64,000 nucleotides of DNA from Methanosphaera sp. (GCF_022768985.1 NZ_JALEKL010000009.1:186001-250000); one strand, 5' to 3'; positions 19,556 through 28,854 are shown, numbered from the stretch's first letter. Translations and numbers: made by a program. The notes: generated by a model from the letters alone, not told the origin.

Positions 19556-20104
19556 ATGAATAAGAATTCAAAAATTATAATAGGTATCATAGTTGTTATC
19601 TGTGTTGTTCTTACAGCTGGTGTGCTTTATGGTTATGTTGGATCTTCAAGCTTCTATGCTAACATGGCAAATATATCAGCTGAGGAGAAGTTAGCATATA
19701 TTTCAGTAGATGATGCTGTAAGTGAAAATGTTACAAATCCTGTTGATATAATAGAAGAAGAAAATGATTATATTATCTCACTTAATGAATCTATCAAAAA
19801 ACTTGATGGTAGTAAGTGGATGATTCAAAATGAAACAATAAAGCAATACATTGATCTTGAAATTACACAACGTCAAAATCAGATAAAGCTTTGTAAAGAC
19901 ATTATAGAATTAAACAATATAAAACAGGAATATAATGCTGATCACTTTGGATATGGACAATATAAACTACAAGTTGATACAGCAATGGATAAAATTAATG
20001 AAACTAAAAAATCAGTTGATACAACTAAAGATATGAAAAAACAATTACTAAATGCACATAGTGACATTAAAAGTCAACTAAAAAGTGCAGGTGTTGATGT
20101 ATAA
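19556..20104 (+). CDS. Small membrane-anchored protein, paralogue 1 of 3
   Basis: 182 aa, function unknown. One N-terminal hydrophobic helix (about residues 6-28) is followed by a helical, probably outside-facing domain with N-glycosylation-type sequons (NIS, NVT, NES, NET). The central SLNESIKKL...NETIKQYIDLEI and the late AHSDIKSQL recur in the next two proteins. No lipobox or C-terminal anchor is seen. It begins 38 nt after the short Mrr gene and overlaps the next gene by one base (TAATG), so the three are an operon that may continue from the nuclease gene. Confidence 0.5.
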   Translation: MNKNSKIIIGIIVVICVVLTAGVLYGYVGSSSFYANMANISAEEKLAYISVDDAVSENVTNPVDIIEEENDYIISLNESIKKLDGSKWMIQNETIKQYIDLEITQRQNQIKLCKDIIELNNIKQEYNADHFGYGQYKLQVDTAMDKINETKKSVDTTKDMKKQLLNAHSDIKSQLKSAGVDV

Positions 20105-20703
20105 TGAAGAAAAACATTAAAATTCTTGCAATACTTCTAGTTATTATTATAATCCCTGTAGCATATTATGGAATAACAACAGCTATGAACAACATGGAAC
20201 AGGAGAACTTCTATAATACAATAAAAAATGTAAGTGATAATGAAAATATAACAGATAAACCTATATCCCAATACATAGAAGATGATAAACTTAATACAAC
20301 AAGACTAATAGAACTTGAAGTTGAAAATTCAAAAACACTCAATACATCTATCGCAACACTGAAAGAACTTAATAAATCACTTCGTAATGAAACTCTAAAA
20401 GAATATGTAAATATTGAAATTATACGTATGGAAAATGAAGTTGAAAGTTCTGATGCTCTTATAAAATTTGCACAAAAAGCAAGAGATTACTATGATGGTA
20501 AATTAGGTGCAAATGAAATGTTATCATATCTAGATAATCATAAAAAACAGACAGATAAGATAGATACTAGAGTTGATGATGCTAAAACTGATGCTATGGA
20601 GTTTCTAACAGCACATCCTGATATAAAAGAGAAATTTGATGAACTGAAAATTGATGAAGACTTTATGATACTGGAATTTGGTCCTAAATCTAAGAAGAAT
20701 TAA
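20104..20703 (+). CDS. Small membrane-anchored protein, paralogue 2 of 3
   Basis: 199 aa, function unknown. N-terminal transmembrane helix about 5-25, then MEQENFYNTIKNVSDNENITD and a long helical region. It shares LKELNxSLRNxTLKEYVNIE and DDAKTDAMEFLTAHPD with the next gene nearly word for word, so the pair is a recent tandem duplication; paralogue 1 is more distant. Start overlaps the previous stop. Sequons NVS, NIT, NTT, NTS and NKS suggest exposure outside the cell. No enzyme motif seen. Confidence 0.5.
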   Translation: MKKNIKILAILLVIIIIPVAYYGITTAMNNMEQENFYNTIKNVSDNENITDKPISQYIEDDKLNTTRLIELEVENSKTLNTSIATLKELNKSLRNETLKEYVNIEIIRMENEVESSDALIKFAQKARDYYDGKLGANEMLSYLDNHKKQTDKIDTRVDDAKTDAMEFLTAHPDIKEKFDELKIDEDFMILEFGPKSKKN

Positions 20704-20718
20704 AGTGGTGAATATATT

Positions 20719-21318
20719 ATGCGACAAAAATATAAGATTCTTATTATTGTATTAATTGTTATATTGATTCCTGCAGGATTTTATGGATTAATGACACTTA
20801 TGAATAATATGGAGCAGGAGAACTTCTATAATACAATTAAAAATGTTAGTGATAATGAAAATATTACAGATGGTCCTATATCTGAAACTATTATGGATAA
20901 GAATTTAAATATTACAAAAGCTATTGATGCTGAAGTTGGCAATTCAAAGACTCTTAATAGTTCAATTGCAACACTTAAAGAACTTAATGAATCACTTCGC
21001 AATGATACACTAAAGGAGTATGTGAACATTGAAATTAGGCGTATGCAAGAGGAAGTTAAAGTTGCAGATAAAGTTATAAAGTATGCATATGAACTTAGAG
21101 ATTATAATAATGGTAAGATAAGTTCATCTGAGATGTTATCATATTATAATCAGTATGAAAAAGATATTGCTAAACTTGGAACTCGTGTTGATGATGCAAA
21201 AACTGATGCTATGGAGTTTTTAACAGCACATCCTGATATGAAAGAGAAGTTTGATGAACTAGGAATTGATGAGGATTTCATGATTCTTGAACAAGGTCCT
21301 AAATCTAGCAAAACATAA
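20719..21318 (+). CDS. Small membrane-anchored protein, paralogue 3 of 3
   Basis: 199 aa, function unknown. Same length and layout as paralogue 2: transmembrane helix at about 5-26, NNMEQENFYNTIKNVSDNEN, then the shared helical domain ending DEDFMILEQGPKSSKT. It differs mainly in the loop around IMDKNLNITKAIDAEV and in the middle. Spacing to the previous stop is 15 nt with GGTGAA before the ATG. A C-rich/T-run element follows, so the operon ends here. Confidence 0.5.
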   Translation: MRQKYKILIIVLIVILIPAGFYGLMTLMNNMEQENFYNTIKNVSDNENITDGPISETIMDKNLNITKAIDAEVGNSKTLNSSIATLKELNESLRNDTLKEYVNIEIRRMQEEVKVADKVIKYAYELRDYNNGKISSSEMLSYYNQYEKDIAKLGTRVDDAKTDAMEFLTAHPDMKEKFDELGIDEDFMILEQGPKSSKT

Positions 21319-21338
21319 CCACCCCTATACTTTTTTTT
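21319..21338 (+). terminator. C-rich/T-run 3' element ending the island
   Basis: CCACCCC immediately after the stop codon, then a T8 run at 21331-21338, followed by a second T-run near 21343. Confidence 0.45.
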
Positions 21339-21544
21339 ATACTTTTTTTATCATGATTATTTTAAGATTTAGTTTAGGTTTTTCTAGTAAATTTAAATTT
21401 AGTGTTGTATTTTTTTATTTAAATTTAACTTTAAGGGCTTAAATAATAATATATAGAGTTATAAAATATTATTATAGTTAAAACTAAAATATGAAAAAAT
21501 AAATTTTTAGAAAAAATGAAAAACTTTTTTAATTAAATTATAGG

Positions 21545-22180
21545 ATGTATGATATTTTGTATAATATGGGAGCATCAACCAAACCTGGATATGATATTGC
21601 AAATAAAAGTCGTGAAATTATTAAAGAATTAATTGATGATCAAACTAAAGATCTTACATATGAAGAACGTGACATTGTTGAACGTGTTGTTCATTCAACA
21701 GCAGATCCTGAATATGCAAAGCTTGTTAAAATTTCACCTGACTTTGTTGACACAGCACTTAAATGCTTTGATGATGGTAAAGATATATTAACTGATATTA
21801 ACATGGTAAAATCTGGAATTACAAGATATGAAGGAGATGTAATGTGTTATATTCGTGATGAACGTGCTGTTAAACTTGCAAAAAAAGAGGAAATTACACG
21901 TTCTGCAGCTGCTATGAGAGTTGCAGCTGAGGATGGATTTAGTGGTGTTGTTGCAATTGGTAATGCACCTACTGCATTATTTGAAGTTATGGATCTTGTA
22001 GAAGAAGGTATTATGGATGCTAAAGCTGTTGTTGGTGTACCTGTTGGATTTGTTGGAGCTGCTGATTCTAAAGAAGCTCTTAGTTTAACTGAAATTCCAC
22101 ATGTTATAACAACAGGTCCTAAAGGTGGAACACCTATTGCTGTTGCTGTAATTAACTCACTTCTTAACATAAGAAAATAG
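21545..22180 (+). CDS. cbiC: Cobalt-precorrin-8 methylmutase CbiC
   Basis: 211 aa. It moves a methyl group from C-11 to C-12 to give cobyrinate in anaerobic cobamide synthesis. The family features are PGYDIANKSREII near the N-terminus, ERVVHSTADPEYA with the probable catalytic His, and the glycine-rich AIGNAPTALFEVMDLV plus VVGVPVGFVGAADSKEAL. The start is uncertain: AGG of the only ribosome-site-like stretch abuts the ATG at 21545, so a TTG at 21557 or the ATG at 21566 may be used. A C-rich/T-run element follows the stop. Confidence 0.88.
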   Translation: MYDILYNMGASTKPGYDIANKSREIIKELIDDQTKDLTYEERDIVERVVHSTADPEYAKLVKISPDFVDTALKCFDDGKDILTDINMVKSGITRYEGDVMCYIRDERAVKLAKKEEITRSAAAMRVAAEDGFSGVVAIGNAPTALFEVMDLVEEGIMDAKAVVGVPVGFVGAADSKEALSLTEIPHVITTGPKGGTPIAVAVINSLLNIRK

Positions 22181-22190
22181 ATACACTTAA

Positions 22191-22206
22191 ACACCCCTTC
22201 TTTTTT
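22191..22206 (+). terminator. C-rich/T-run 3' element after cbiC
   Basis: ACACCCCTTC at 22191-22200 followed by T6 at 22201-22206 and a further T-run a few bases on. Confidence 0.4.
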
Positions 22207-22259
22207 ACTTTTTTAAAAGAAAATAAATAAAAATAAATTTTTATAGGAATTAGATAATT

Positions 22260-23525
22260 ATGAATAATGATATATCAAAGAAATTATATGAAGAATCTGT
22301 TAACTACCTTCCTGGTGGTGTAAATTCACCTGTACGTGCATATAAGCCTTACCCATTTTTTGCAACTAAAGCTAAAGATTCAAAACTTTATGATGTAGAT
22401 GGTAATGAATACATAGACTACTGTCTTGGATATGGTCCTATTATCTTTGGTCATGCAAATGATGATATTGTTGCAGATTCAATTGAACAACTTAAACTTG
22501 GAACAGATTATGGTGTTCCATCTGAAAAAGAATTACTTCTTGCAAAAGAAGTTGTTAAACGTGTACCATGTGCAGAGATGGTAAGATTTACAAACTCTGG
22601 TACTGAAGCTACAATGAGTGCTATTAGACTTGCACGTGGTGTAACTGGTCGTAAGAAAATTATTAAATTTGAAGGAGCATATCATGGAGCTCACGATGCA
22701 GTACTTGTAAAATCAGGTTCTGGAGCTGCAGGTCAGCCAGATTCTCCTGGTGTTCCTGAGGAAGCTACACGTAACACAATTCTTGTTCCATACAATGATG
22801 TTGATGCTCTTAAAGCTACAATTGAAGATCATAAAGATGAAATTGCATGTGTTATTGTTGAACCTGTAATGGGTAACATTGGATGTGTACCTCCTAAAGA
22901 TGGATATCTTCAATTTATGCGTGAAATTACAGAAGAAAACGACATTATCTTAATATTTGATGAGGTTATCACAGGTTTCCGTCTAAGTTATGGTGGAGCA
23001 CAAGAGTATTTTGGCATTACACCTGATCTTGCAACATTTGGTAAAATTGTTGGTGGAGGATTCCCAATTGGTGCTATTGCAGGTCCTGTTGAACTTATGA
23101 GTCAATTTACACCTAGTGGTAAAATCTACCAGGCTGGTACATTTAGTGGAAATCCAATGTCTATTAATGGTGGACTTTCTGCATTTAAAGTACTAGATAA
23201 AGATGCATATAAACAACTTGGAAATACTGGTGATTACTTACGTAGTGGTATTGCTGATATTCTTGATAGACTTGACTTCAACTACCAGATAAATGGTGTT
23301 GAATCAATGACTCAGGTATACTTTACAGATAAAGAAGTATATGATTATGAAACAGCACAAACATCAGATCTTGAAGGATTCCTCAAATACTTCCACACAT
23401 TACTTGAAAATGGTGTATTTGTTGCTCCATCACAGTATGAATGTGCATTCCTTTCAATTAAACATACAAAAGAAGATATTGACAATACTCTTGCAGCAAT
23501 TGAAGTTGCACTTAAAAACTTATAG
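22260..23525 (+). CDS. hemL: Glutamate-1-semialdehyde 2,1-aminomutase HemL
   Basis: 421 aa. A pyridoxal-phosphate enzyme that makes 5-aminolevulinate in the C5 route; it supplies haem-type precursors, cobamide and F430. N-terminal [13 protein letters not shown], the phosphate-binding [16 protein letters not shown] and the PLP lysine (about K262) in [14 protein letters not shown] are present. Length is typical. It follows cbiC by 79 nt in the same direction with a terminator-like element between. Confidence 0.93.
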   Translation: MNNDISKKLYEESVNYLPGGVNSPVRAYKPYPFFATKAKDSKLYDVDGNEYIDYCLGYGPIIFGHANDDIVADSIEQLKLGTDYGVPSEKELLLAKEVVKRVPCAEMVRFTNSGTEATMSAIRLARGVTGRKKIIKFEGAYHGAHDAVLVKSGSGAAGQPDSPGVPEEATRNTILVPYNDVDALKATIEDHKDEIACVIVEPVMGNIGCVPPKDGYLQFMREITEENDIILIFDEVITGFRLSYGGAQEYFGITPDLATFGKIVGGGFPIGAIAGPVELMSQFTPSGKIYQAGTFSGNPMSINGGLSAFKVLDKDAYKQLGNTGDYLRSGIADILDRLDFNYQINGVESMTQVYFTDKEVYDYETAQTSDLEGFLKYFHTLLENGVFVAPSQYECAFLSIKHTKEDIDNTLAAIEVALKNL

Positions 23526-23554
23526 AATTGAATTTAAAATTACACAGATAAAAT

Positions 23555-23579
23555 ACCCTTCCCCACCCCATTTTTTTTT
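23555..23579 (+). terminator. C-rich/T-run 3' element after hemL
   Basis: CCCTTCCCCACCCCA then T9 at 23571-23579. This is among the strongest C-rich examples in the window. Confidence 0.5.
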
Positions 23580-23650
23580 ATCTTAAATATTTTTTTTATA
23601 AAATAATTATACTTATTAACTTTAATATTTAGAAATTATATAAGAATACG

Positions 23651-23680
23651 AACTACCATAAATTAGAAAAATTGGTAGTT
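23651..23680. promoter_or_regulatory. Inverted repeat upstream of mtxX
   Basis: AACTACCA (23651-23658) and TGGTAGTT (23673-23680), a perfect 8-bp inverted repeat with a 14-nt spacer, ending 28 nt before the mtxX ATG. It could be a protein-binding site or a leader hairpin. Confidence 0.4.
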
Positions 23681-23708
23681 AAATTATAAATTTAGGGAAT
23701 TAATAATT

Positions 23709-24410
23709 ATGAAAATTGCAATTGGTCTTGGTGAAAATAAAAATGTAGTTGAAGCTATTGAAAGATTTCCATTTGATGATATAGTTATTGCAAAGACAAA
23801 TAAAGAACTTCTAGACTATATTGAAGATCCAACAGTTGATGGTGTTATACGTGGATCTCTTGAATCAAATATTATTAAGGATTTAAGATGTAAATATCCA
23901 CACATATTCAGGGCATCTGTTCTTCAAAAAGATGGACATGTATTTCTTCTAACACCTGTAGGAATTGATGAATGTGACACAAAAAAGGCAAAACGTGTTA
24001 TAATTGAAGAATCAGCAAAAGTTATTGAAATGATGGGAATTGAGCCTAAGATTGCATTAATATCAGGTGGACGAAGACAAGATAAAGGACGAAGTAGTAA
24101 GATTGATCAGTCAATTGATGAATGTGAAGAGCTAACACATGAATTTGAAGATAAATATGATATTAAACACTACTATATTCTAATTGAAGAGGCAATAAAA
24201 GATCAGGCAAATATTATTATTGCACCAGATGGTATTATTGGAAATATAATCTTTAGAAGTCTTGTTCTTGTATCTGGAATTACAAGTTATGGAGCATTAA
24301 CTCTTAGACAGCCAAACTTATTTATTGACACATCACGTTCACAAACAACACAGGGATATGTTAATGCTATTGAACTTATAAGTCATCTTATTGATAGTAA
24401 GAATAAATAA
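23709..24410 (+). CDS. mtxX: MtxX (methanogenesis marker protein 4)
   Basis: 233 aa. MtxX is a methanogen-restricted protein with a fold related to phosphate acetyl/butyryltransferases; its role is not established. The sequence shows the family layout: MKIAIGLGENKNVVEAI at the start, VDGVIRGSLESN, the EMMGIEPKIALISGGRRQDKG core and DGIIGNIIFRSLVLVSG near the end. ATG start with TAGGGA about 8 nt upstream. It is 71 nt upstream of uppS. Family call from memory of the conserved text; no catalytic residue can be named. Confidence 0.78.
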   Translation: MKIAIGLGENKNVVEAIERFPFDDIVIAKTNKELLDYIEDPTVDGVIRGSLESNIIKDLRCKYPHIFRASVLQKDGHVFLLTPVGIDECDTKKAKRVIIEESAKVIEMMGIEPKIALISGGRRQDKGRSSKIDQSIDECEELTHEFEDKYDIKHYYILIEEAIKDQANIIIAPDGIIGNIIFRSLVLVSGITSYGALTLRQPNLFIDTSRSQTTQGYVNAIELISHLIDSKNK

Positions 24411-24481
24411 GAAAAATACATATTAATTTAAAATTATATAACTATTAGATATGTTAAATTTTTAAAGGGAATTTTGAGAAT

Positions 24482-25249
24482 ATGAGATTATTACAGCCAC
24501 TATACTCCTTATATGAATGGTATATAACACGAAATCTTGATGCATCTAAGATGCCTAATCATGTTGCTATTATTATGGATGGTAATAGACGCTATTCTAA
24601 ACTTCAGGGAAATATGAAAGTTATTGAAGGTCATAAAAGAGGAGTTAATACACTAGAAAACGTACTTGAATGGTGCGTTGATCTTGGAATTGACATAGTT
24701 ACAGTTTATGCTTTTTCTACTGAAAACTTTAATAGAGAAGAAAATGAAGTTCATGATTTAATGGATCTTTTCTCTGAAACATTTAGAAATATAAGTGAAA
24801 ATAAGAAGATTCATAAAAATGAGGTACGTATTAATGCTGTAGGTAAACTTGAAATGTTTCCAGAAGATGTACGTGAAGCAATTACAATTGCAGAGAATGC
24901 AACAAGTAAATATCAGAAACGATTAATTAACATAGCATTAGGATATGATGGTCGTGCTGAAATTGTAGATGCATTTAAAAAGATTGCAACAGATGTTCGT
25001 GATGGAAAAATAGAACCTGAAGATATAGATGAAGATATGATAAATGATAACCTCTACACAGCAGGTCTTGAAGATCCAAACCTTGTAATACGTACAAGTG
25101 GAGAAGAACGTCTTAGTGGATTTCTTCTATGGCAATCATCATATTCAGAGTTATACTTCACAGACAGCCTATGGCCAGAACTACGTAAGGTAGACTTCCT
25201 ACGTGCAATACGTTCATATACACAAAGAGATAGAAGATTTGGAAAATAA
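24482..25249 (+). CDS. uppS: cis-Prenyltransferase (undecaprenyl diphosphate synthase type) UppS
   Basis: 255 aa. It extends farnesyl or geranylgeranyl diphosphate with isopentenyl units in cis to make the polyprenyl carrier for cell-wall and glycan precursors. The catalytic [10 protein letters not shown] (Asp at about residue 33), the [10 protein letters not shown] block and the C-terminal [26 protein letters not shown] (about 200-225) are intact. The usual GNGRWA reads GNRRYS, a common archaeal form. It starts the run uppS-tatD-hypothetical-arfC. In this organism the likely user is the pseudomurein pathway encoded at 53855-60976. Confidence 0.9.
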   Translation: MRLLQPLYSLYEWYITRNLDASKMPNHVAIIMDGNRRYSKLQGNMKVIEGHKRGVNTLENVLEWCVDLGIDIVTVYAFSTENFNREENEVHDLMDLFSETFRNISENKKIHKNEVRINAVGKLEMFPEDVREAITIAENATSKYQKRLINIALGYDGRAEIVDAFKKIATDVRDGKIEPEDIDEDMINDNLYTAGLEDPNLVIRTSGEERLSGFLLWQSSYSELYFTDSLWPELRKVDFLRAIRSYTQRDRRFGK

Positions 25250-25284
25250 AATAAAATAAAAAAAAATAAATTGGTGATAATAAA

Positions 25285-26040
25285 ATGATTGATGTACACT
25301 GCCACCTAAATTGTCGCAACTTCGATGACAAACGTGACGAACTTATAGAAAATACACAAAAAAGATTCAAATACGTAATAGATTCAGGAGCTTCATATAA
25401 AAGCAATCCTAAATCACTAGCACTAAGTGAAAAATACGACCTAATAAAAACAACAATGGGATATCACCCAGAATATGCAGGATGTGATGATGAAGAAACA
25501 ATCAAAAAAACAGAAAAACAGATTGAAGAAAACATTGACAACATCCAAGCAATAGGAGAAATAGGACTAGACTTTTCACAAAAGCGAAGTGAAGATGAAC
25601 TAAAACGTCAACACAGAGTATTTGAAGACTTACTTAACATGGCAGAAGAATATGATGTACCAGTAGTTCTTCATGTACGTGATGCAGAATCACATGCTCT
25701 TGAAATAATAAAAAAACACACAAATCTTCCAGATGTAGTTTTCCACTGCTTTAGTGGATCAAAACAAACAGCAATAGATGCAGTAGATTGTGGATACTAC
25801 ATATCATTTGCAACAAATGTACTACATTCAAAAAATCATAAAAAAAATATCAAAGCAACACCACTTGAAAACATACTAACAGAAACTGACAGTCCATATC
25901 TTTCACCACAAAGAGGAGAAGACAACCAGCCACTAAATATTGTTGAAACAATTAAGAAAATTGAAAGATATAAACAAATAGACTTTGATGAAATTGAAAA
26001 ACAAACAGAAAAAAATGCAATAAAAGTATTTAACTTATAA
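25285..26040 (+). CDS. TatD-family metal-dependent hydrolase
   Basis: 251 aa, a TIM-barrel metallohydrolase of the TatD DNase family. Metal ligands are in order: H-x-H in DVHCHLN (about residues 3-9), E in AIGEIGLDF, H in VVLHVRDAE, H in VFHCFSG and D in TETDSPYL. Bacterial relatives are 3'-5' exonucleases linked to DNA repair; the archaeal substrate is unproven. It begins 35 nt after uppS with TTGGTGAT upstream. Confidence 0.85.
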   Translation: MIDVHCHLNCRNFDDKRDELIENTQKRFKYVIDSGASYKSNPKSLALSEKYDLIKTTMGYHPEYAGCDDEETIKKTEKQIEENIDNIQAIGEIGLDFSQKRSEDELKRQHRVFEDLLNMAEEYDVPVVLHVRDAESHALEIIKKHTNLPDVVFHCFSGSKQTAIDAVDCGYYISFATNVLHSKNHKKNIKATPLENILTETDSPYLSPQRGEDNQPLNIVETIKKIERYKQIDFDEIEKQTEKNAIKVFNL

Positions 26041-26065
26041 AACTAAAGGGGAGATGGATTTTCAT

Positions 26066-26449
26066 ATGGATGATATGCTAAAATTATATGTAGAAAAAAG
26101 AAGTCAATATGAAGAAAAGATACAAGGTGATCTTCTAAAAATAGAAGAAGCAGTATCAGGCATTACAAAAGTTGGCGACTATTTTAGTGTAGGCTATGAT
26201 GAGATGATCATAACAATTAAAGCAATAGAAATTGATGGAGAAAAACACCTAGGTGTATATACAGATAAAAATCCTACACTAGTACCATTTTGTGAACTTA
26301 CACTTCTTGAACATCCAGACTTAATACTTTGGATTATTCAAAATACAAAACTAATAGAAGATGCATTTCGTGAAGTTCTAATAAATGTTGTAAGAAATGG
26401 TGAAAATATCATCAATACCCTACGTCAACTTAACCTTAACTATGAATGA
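26066..26449 (+). CDS. Conserved hypothetical protein between tatD and arfC
   Basis: 127 aa from the chosen start; not recognised. An in-frame ATG at 26054 has GGGGAG abutting it, so 26066, with normal spacing, is preferred. It is an acidic soluble protein with an N-terminal helix (MLKLYVEKRSQYEEKIQGDLLKI-like), a beta-rich middle and a helical C-terminus; no Cys, no membrane segment. The stop overlaps the arfC start (ATGA at 26446-26449), so the two are translationally coupled, but a role in flavin synthesis is only a guess. Confidence 0.6.
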   Translation: MDDMLKLYVEKRSQYEEKIQGDLLKIEEAVSGITKVGDYFSVGYDEMIITIKAIEIDGEKHLGVYTDKNPTLVPFCELTLLEHPDLILWIIQNTKLIEDAFREVLINVVRNGENIINTLRQLNLNYE

Positions 26450-27108
26450 TTACTATGAAGCCATATGTTTATCTTAATGCTGCAATGACAGCAGATGGTA
26501 AGATTGCAACAAAAGATTCATCACTTAAAATATCAGGTGAGGATGATCTTATACGTGTACATCAGATACGAAAAGATGTAGATGCAATAATGGTTGGAAT
26601 TAACACAGTAATTATTGATGATCCAAAACTTACAATACATAAAATTGATGCAGAAAAATCAGACAATCCAATACGTGTTATAATTGACTCAAATGGTCGA
26701 ATACCACCAACATCACGTCTTTTAAATGATGATGCAGCAAAAACCATAGTTGTAATAGCAGAAGATGCACCACAAGAAAATATAGAAAAACTAGAAGGTA
26801 TATGTGATATTATCATTGCAGGTAAAGGTCATGTCAACTTAAAAGTTGCACTTGAAATATTATATGAAAAATATAATGTTAAGTCAATTCTTCTTGAGGG
26901 TGGATCTACTCTTAATTTTTCAATGTTTAAAGAACACCTAATAGATAAGCTATCAATATGTATAGGATCTAAGATTCTTGGTGGGTGTGAGTCAAAAACT
27001 CTTGTTGATGGTGAAGGATTTAATGCAAGTGAATGTGTTGATCTTAAAATATCAGATGTTAAAAAAATAGATGATGATATTTTAATTGAATATGATGTAG
27101 TTTACTAA
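26446..27108 (+). CDS. arfC: ArfC: 2,5-diamino-6-ribosylaminopyrimidinone 5'-phosphate reductase
   Basis: 220 aa, RibD C-terminal/DHFR-like fold. It reduces the ribosyl side chain to ribityl in archaeal riboflavin and F420 synthesis, using NAD(P)H. NAAMTADGKIAT at the N-terminus, GINTVIIDDPKLT, and LLEGGSTLNF are the family motifs. The ATG at 26446 overlaps the previous stop; the ATG three codons on (26455) is equally likely and begins nearer the conserved PYVYLNAAM text. Works after ArfB (10820). Confidence 0.88.
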   Translation: MITMKPYVYLNAAMTADGKIATKDSSLKISGEDDLIRVHQIRKDVDAIMVGINTVIIDDPKLTIHKIDAEKSDNPIRVIIDSNGRIPPTSRLLNDDAAKTIVVIAEDAPQENIEKLEGICDIIIAGKGHVNLKVALEILYEKYNVKSILLEGGSTLNFSMFKEHLIDKLSICIGSKILGGCESKTLVDGEGFNASECVDLKISDVKKIDDDILIEYDVVY

Positions 27109-27123
27109 AAAAAATAATAGTTA

Positions 27124-27168
27124 AGATTGTGAAAATTCACACAATCTCTCATTTTTTCTTACTTTTTT
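27124..27168 (+). terminator. Hairpin plus T-run between arfC and the convergent PHP gene
   Basis: AGATTGTG (27124-27131) pairs exactly with CACAATCT (27140-27147) around an 8-nt loop. Mixed T-runs follow at 27151-27168. It is a classic stem-and-T-run layout for the plus-strand transcript. Confidence 0.55.
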
Positions 27169-27843
27169 TTATAATTTAATTCCATGTTTTTTAAGTACTT
27201 TTTCAGGATTTGTTTTTAGAACATCAACTACTTTATCTTCTGGAATTCCTGCACCAAGTGCTACTCTTTCTGCAAGTTTATAGTCGATAAGATCTCCTGG
27301 TGCATGTGTATCTGTATCTACTACGAGGTTTGCTCCAAGTTCTAATCCTAATTCTGCAACATGTCCATTTCCAAGACAGTGTCCGCCACGATAACTTATC
27401 TCAAGTGATACATCGTTATCTATTGCCATTTGTACTTCTTCTTCTGTTATAAGTCCTGGATGTCCAATAATATCTACAGATGGTGATTGTGCTGCCATCA
27501 TGTTTGTTCCAGGTTTTACTGGTTCTACTATTGTTTCACCGTGTACTACTACAATTTCAGCACCAAAGCTTCTTGCCTTATTTGCAAGTTTATCAATTAC
27601 TTCAATTGGAGTGTGTGTTATTTCAACACCTGGTATTACTTCAATATCCCAGTTGTCACGTATATCATTTACTGCTTCTGCTATTTTTCCTGCAACTTCT
27701 ATATTTGATGCATCTACATGGTCTGTTATTGCTATTGCTTTGTGTCCTAGCACATCTGCTCGTCTTACAAGTTCTGATGGTAATAATTCTCCGTCACTAA
27801 ATAAACTGTGTGTATGTAAATCTATTCTCTTATTTTCAGACAT
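27169..27843 (-). CDS. PHP-domain phosphoesterase (histidinol-phosphatase-like)
   Basis: 224 aa. PHP metal ligands appear in order: [12 protein letters not shown] (8-19), [31 protein letters not shown] and DTDTHAPGD. The short length and lack of extra domains place it with the YcdX/HisK-like small PHP proteins rather than polymerase PHP domains. It may serve as histidinol phosphatase, but no his gene is near. ATG start with GGAGAG about 14 nt upstream. It is divergent from pantoate kinase. Confidence 0.75.
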   Translation of the reverse strand: MSENKRIDLHTHSLFSDGELLPSELVRRADVLGHKAIAITDHVDASNIEVAGKIAEAVNDIRDNWDIEVIPGVEITHTPIEVIDKLANKARSFGAEIVVVHGETIVEPVKPGTNMMAAQSPSVDIIGHPGLITEEEVQMAIDNDVSLEISYRGGHCLGNGHVAELGLELGANLVVDTDTHAPGDLIDYKLAERVALGAGIPEDKVVDVLKTNPEKVLKKHGIKL

Positions 27844-27937
27844 TTTAAATTAAGCTCTCCTGTGAATGTATGGTATTATATATTTATTTTTTAATATAAT
27901 AAGATTTTATGAATAAGTTAGTATATAAATAGTTATT

Positions 27938-28816
27938 ATGATTAAAGAACTTAAAGTTTTCATACCCGCAAATATTACAGGCTTTTTTGAAATTATTGAT
28001 GATCCTAACCCAGCCCTTAAGGGATCAAAGGGTGCAGGTATTACACTCGATAGTGGTGTAACTACACATACTAAAATAAAAGATGGATGTGGTCGTGTTT
28101 GTATTTCAACTAATGGTGAGATTAATGATCTTAATACTGTTACATCTGCTGCTGTTGATATTATATGTGAGAAATTTAATGTTGATTTGTCATGTTATGA
28201 TATTTTAATTGAACATGTGCATGATTTTCCAATTAGTGCTGGTTTTGGTAGTAGTGCTGGTTTTGCTCTTGGTGTTAGTTTTACACTTCCAAAGCTTCTT
28301 GGTATTAATCTTTCATATAATCAGGCAGGGGAGATTGCTCATCTTGCAGAAATTAGACTTTCATCTGGTCTTGGTGATGTTATTGCATCTCTTAATGGTG
28401 GATGTGTTATGCGCTTAAAGCCTGGATCACCTGTTAATGGTATAATTGATAAAATTCCAACCACTCAACCTATATATGTTATATCAAAAACTATTGGTTT
28501 ACTTCAAACAGGTGATATTATTGATGATCCAGTTTATAAAAAATGTATTAATGAAAATGCAAGCCATTTACTTAACTGTCTAATTAAAGATCCTTGTATT
28601 GAAAATTATATTAAATTATCAAGAAGATTTGCTGAAAACACAAAACTAATAACACCACAACTGCATGAAATTCTTGAAATAATGGATGATGAAACAATAG
28701 GCTCATCAATGGCAATGCTTGGAAATACTGCATATGCACTATCATATACACCAGACATATCAATTGAGGACTGCCATATAACAACACTAAATACAACAGG
28801 AATCAAATATCTCTAA
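27938..28816 (+). CDS. Pantoate kinase (PoK, GHMP family)
   Basis: 292 aa. It phosphorylates pantoate in the archaeal CoA route, before phosphopantothenate synthetase. The features are VFIPANITGFFEII near the N-terminus, KGSKGAGITLDSGV, and the GHMP ATP loop FPISAGFGSSAGFALG (about 90-105). No partner gene is adjacent. The TATA-like TTAGTATATAAAT lies about 15-25 nt before the ATG, so the message may have a very short leader or none. Confidence 0.85.
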   Translation: MIKELKVFIPANITGFFEIIDDPNPALKGSKGAGITLDSGVTTHTKIKDGCGRVCISTNGEINDLNTVTSAAVDIICEKFNVDLSCYDILIEHVHDFPISAGFGSSAGFALGVSFTLPKLLGINLSYNQAGEIAHLAEIRLSSGLGDVIASLNGGCVMRLKPGSPVNGIIDKIPTTQPIYVISKTIGLLQTGDIIDDPVYKKCINENASHLLNCLIKDPCIENYIKLSRRFAENTKLITPQLHEILEIMDDETIGSSMAMLGNTAYALSYTPDISIEDCHITTLNTTGIKYL

Positions 28817-28830
28817 AAAAAAATAATTAT

Positions 28831-28854
28831 AAAAAAAAAGTTTTGGTGGGGATG
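28831..28854 (-). terminator. C-rich/T-run 3' element after the winged-helix regulator
   Basis: On the minus strand CATCCCCACC is followed by a T9 run (plus A-run at 28831-28839). Confidence 0.4.

Noticed and set aside
14580-21318. Island considered as a prophage or transposon
   Set aside because: No integrase, transposase, portal, terminase, terminal repeats or tRNA attachment site were found; base composition matches the flanks.
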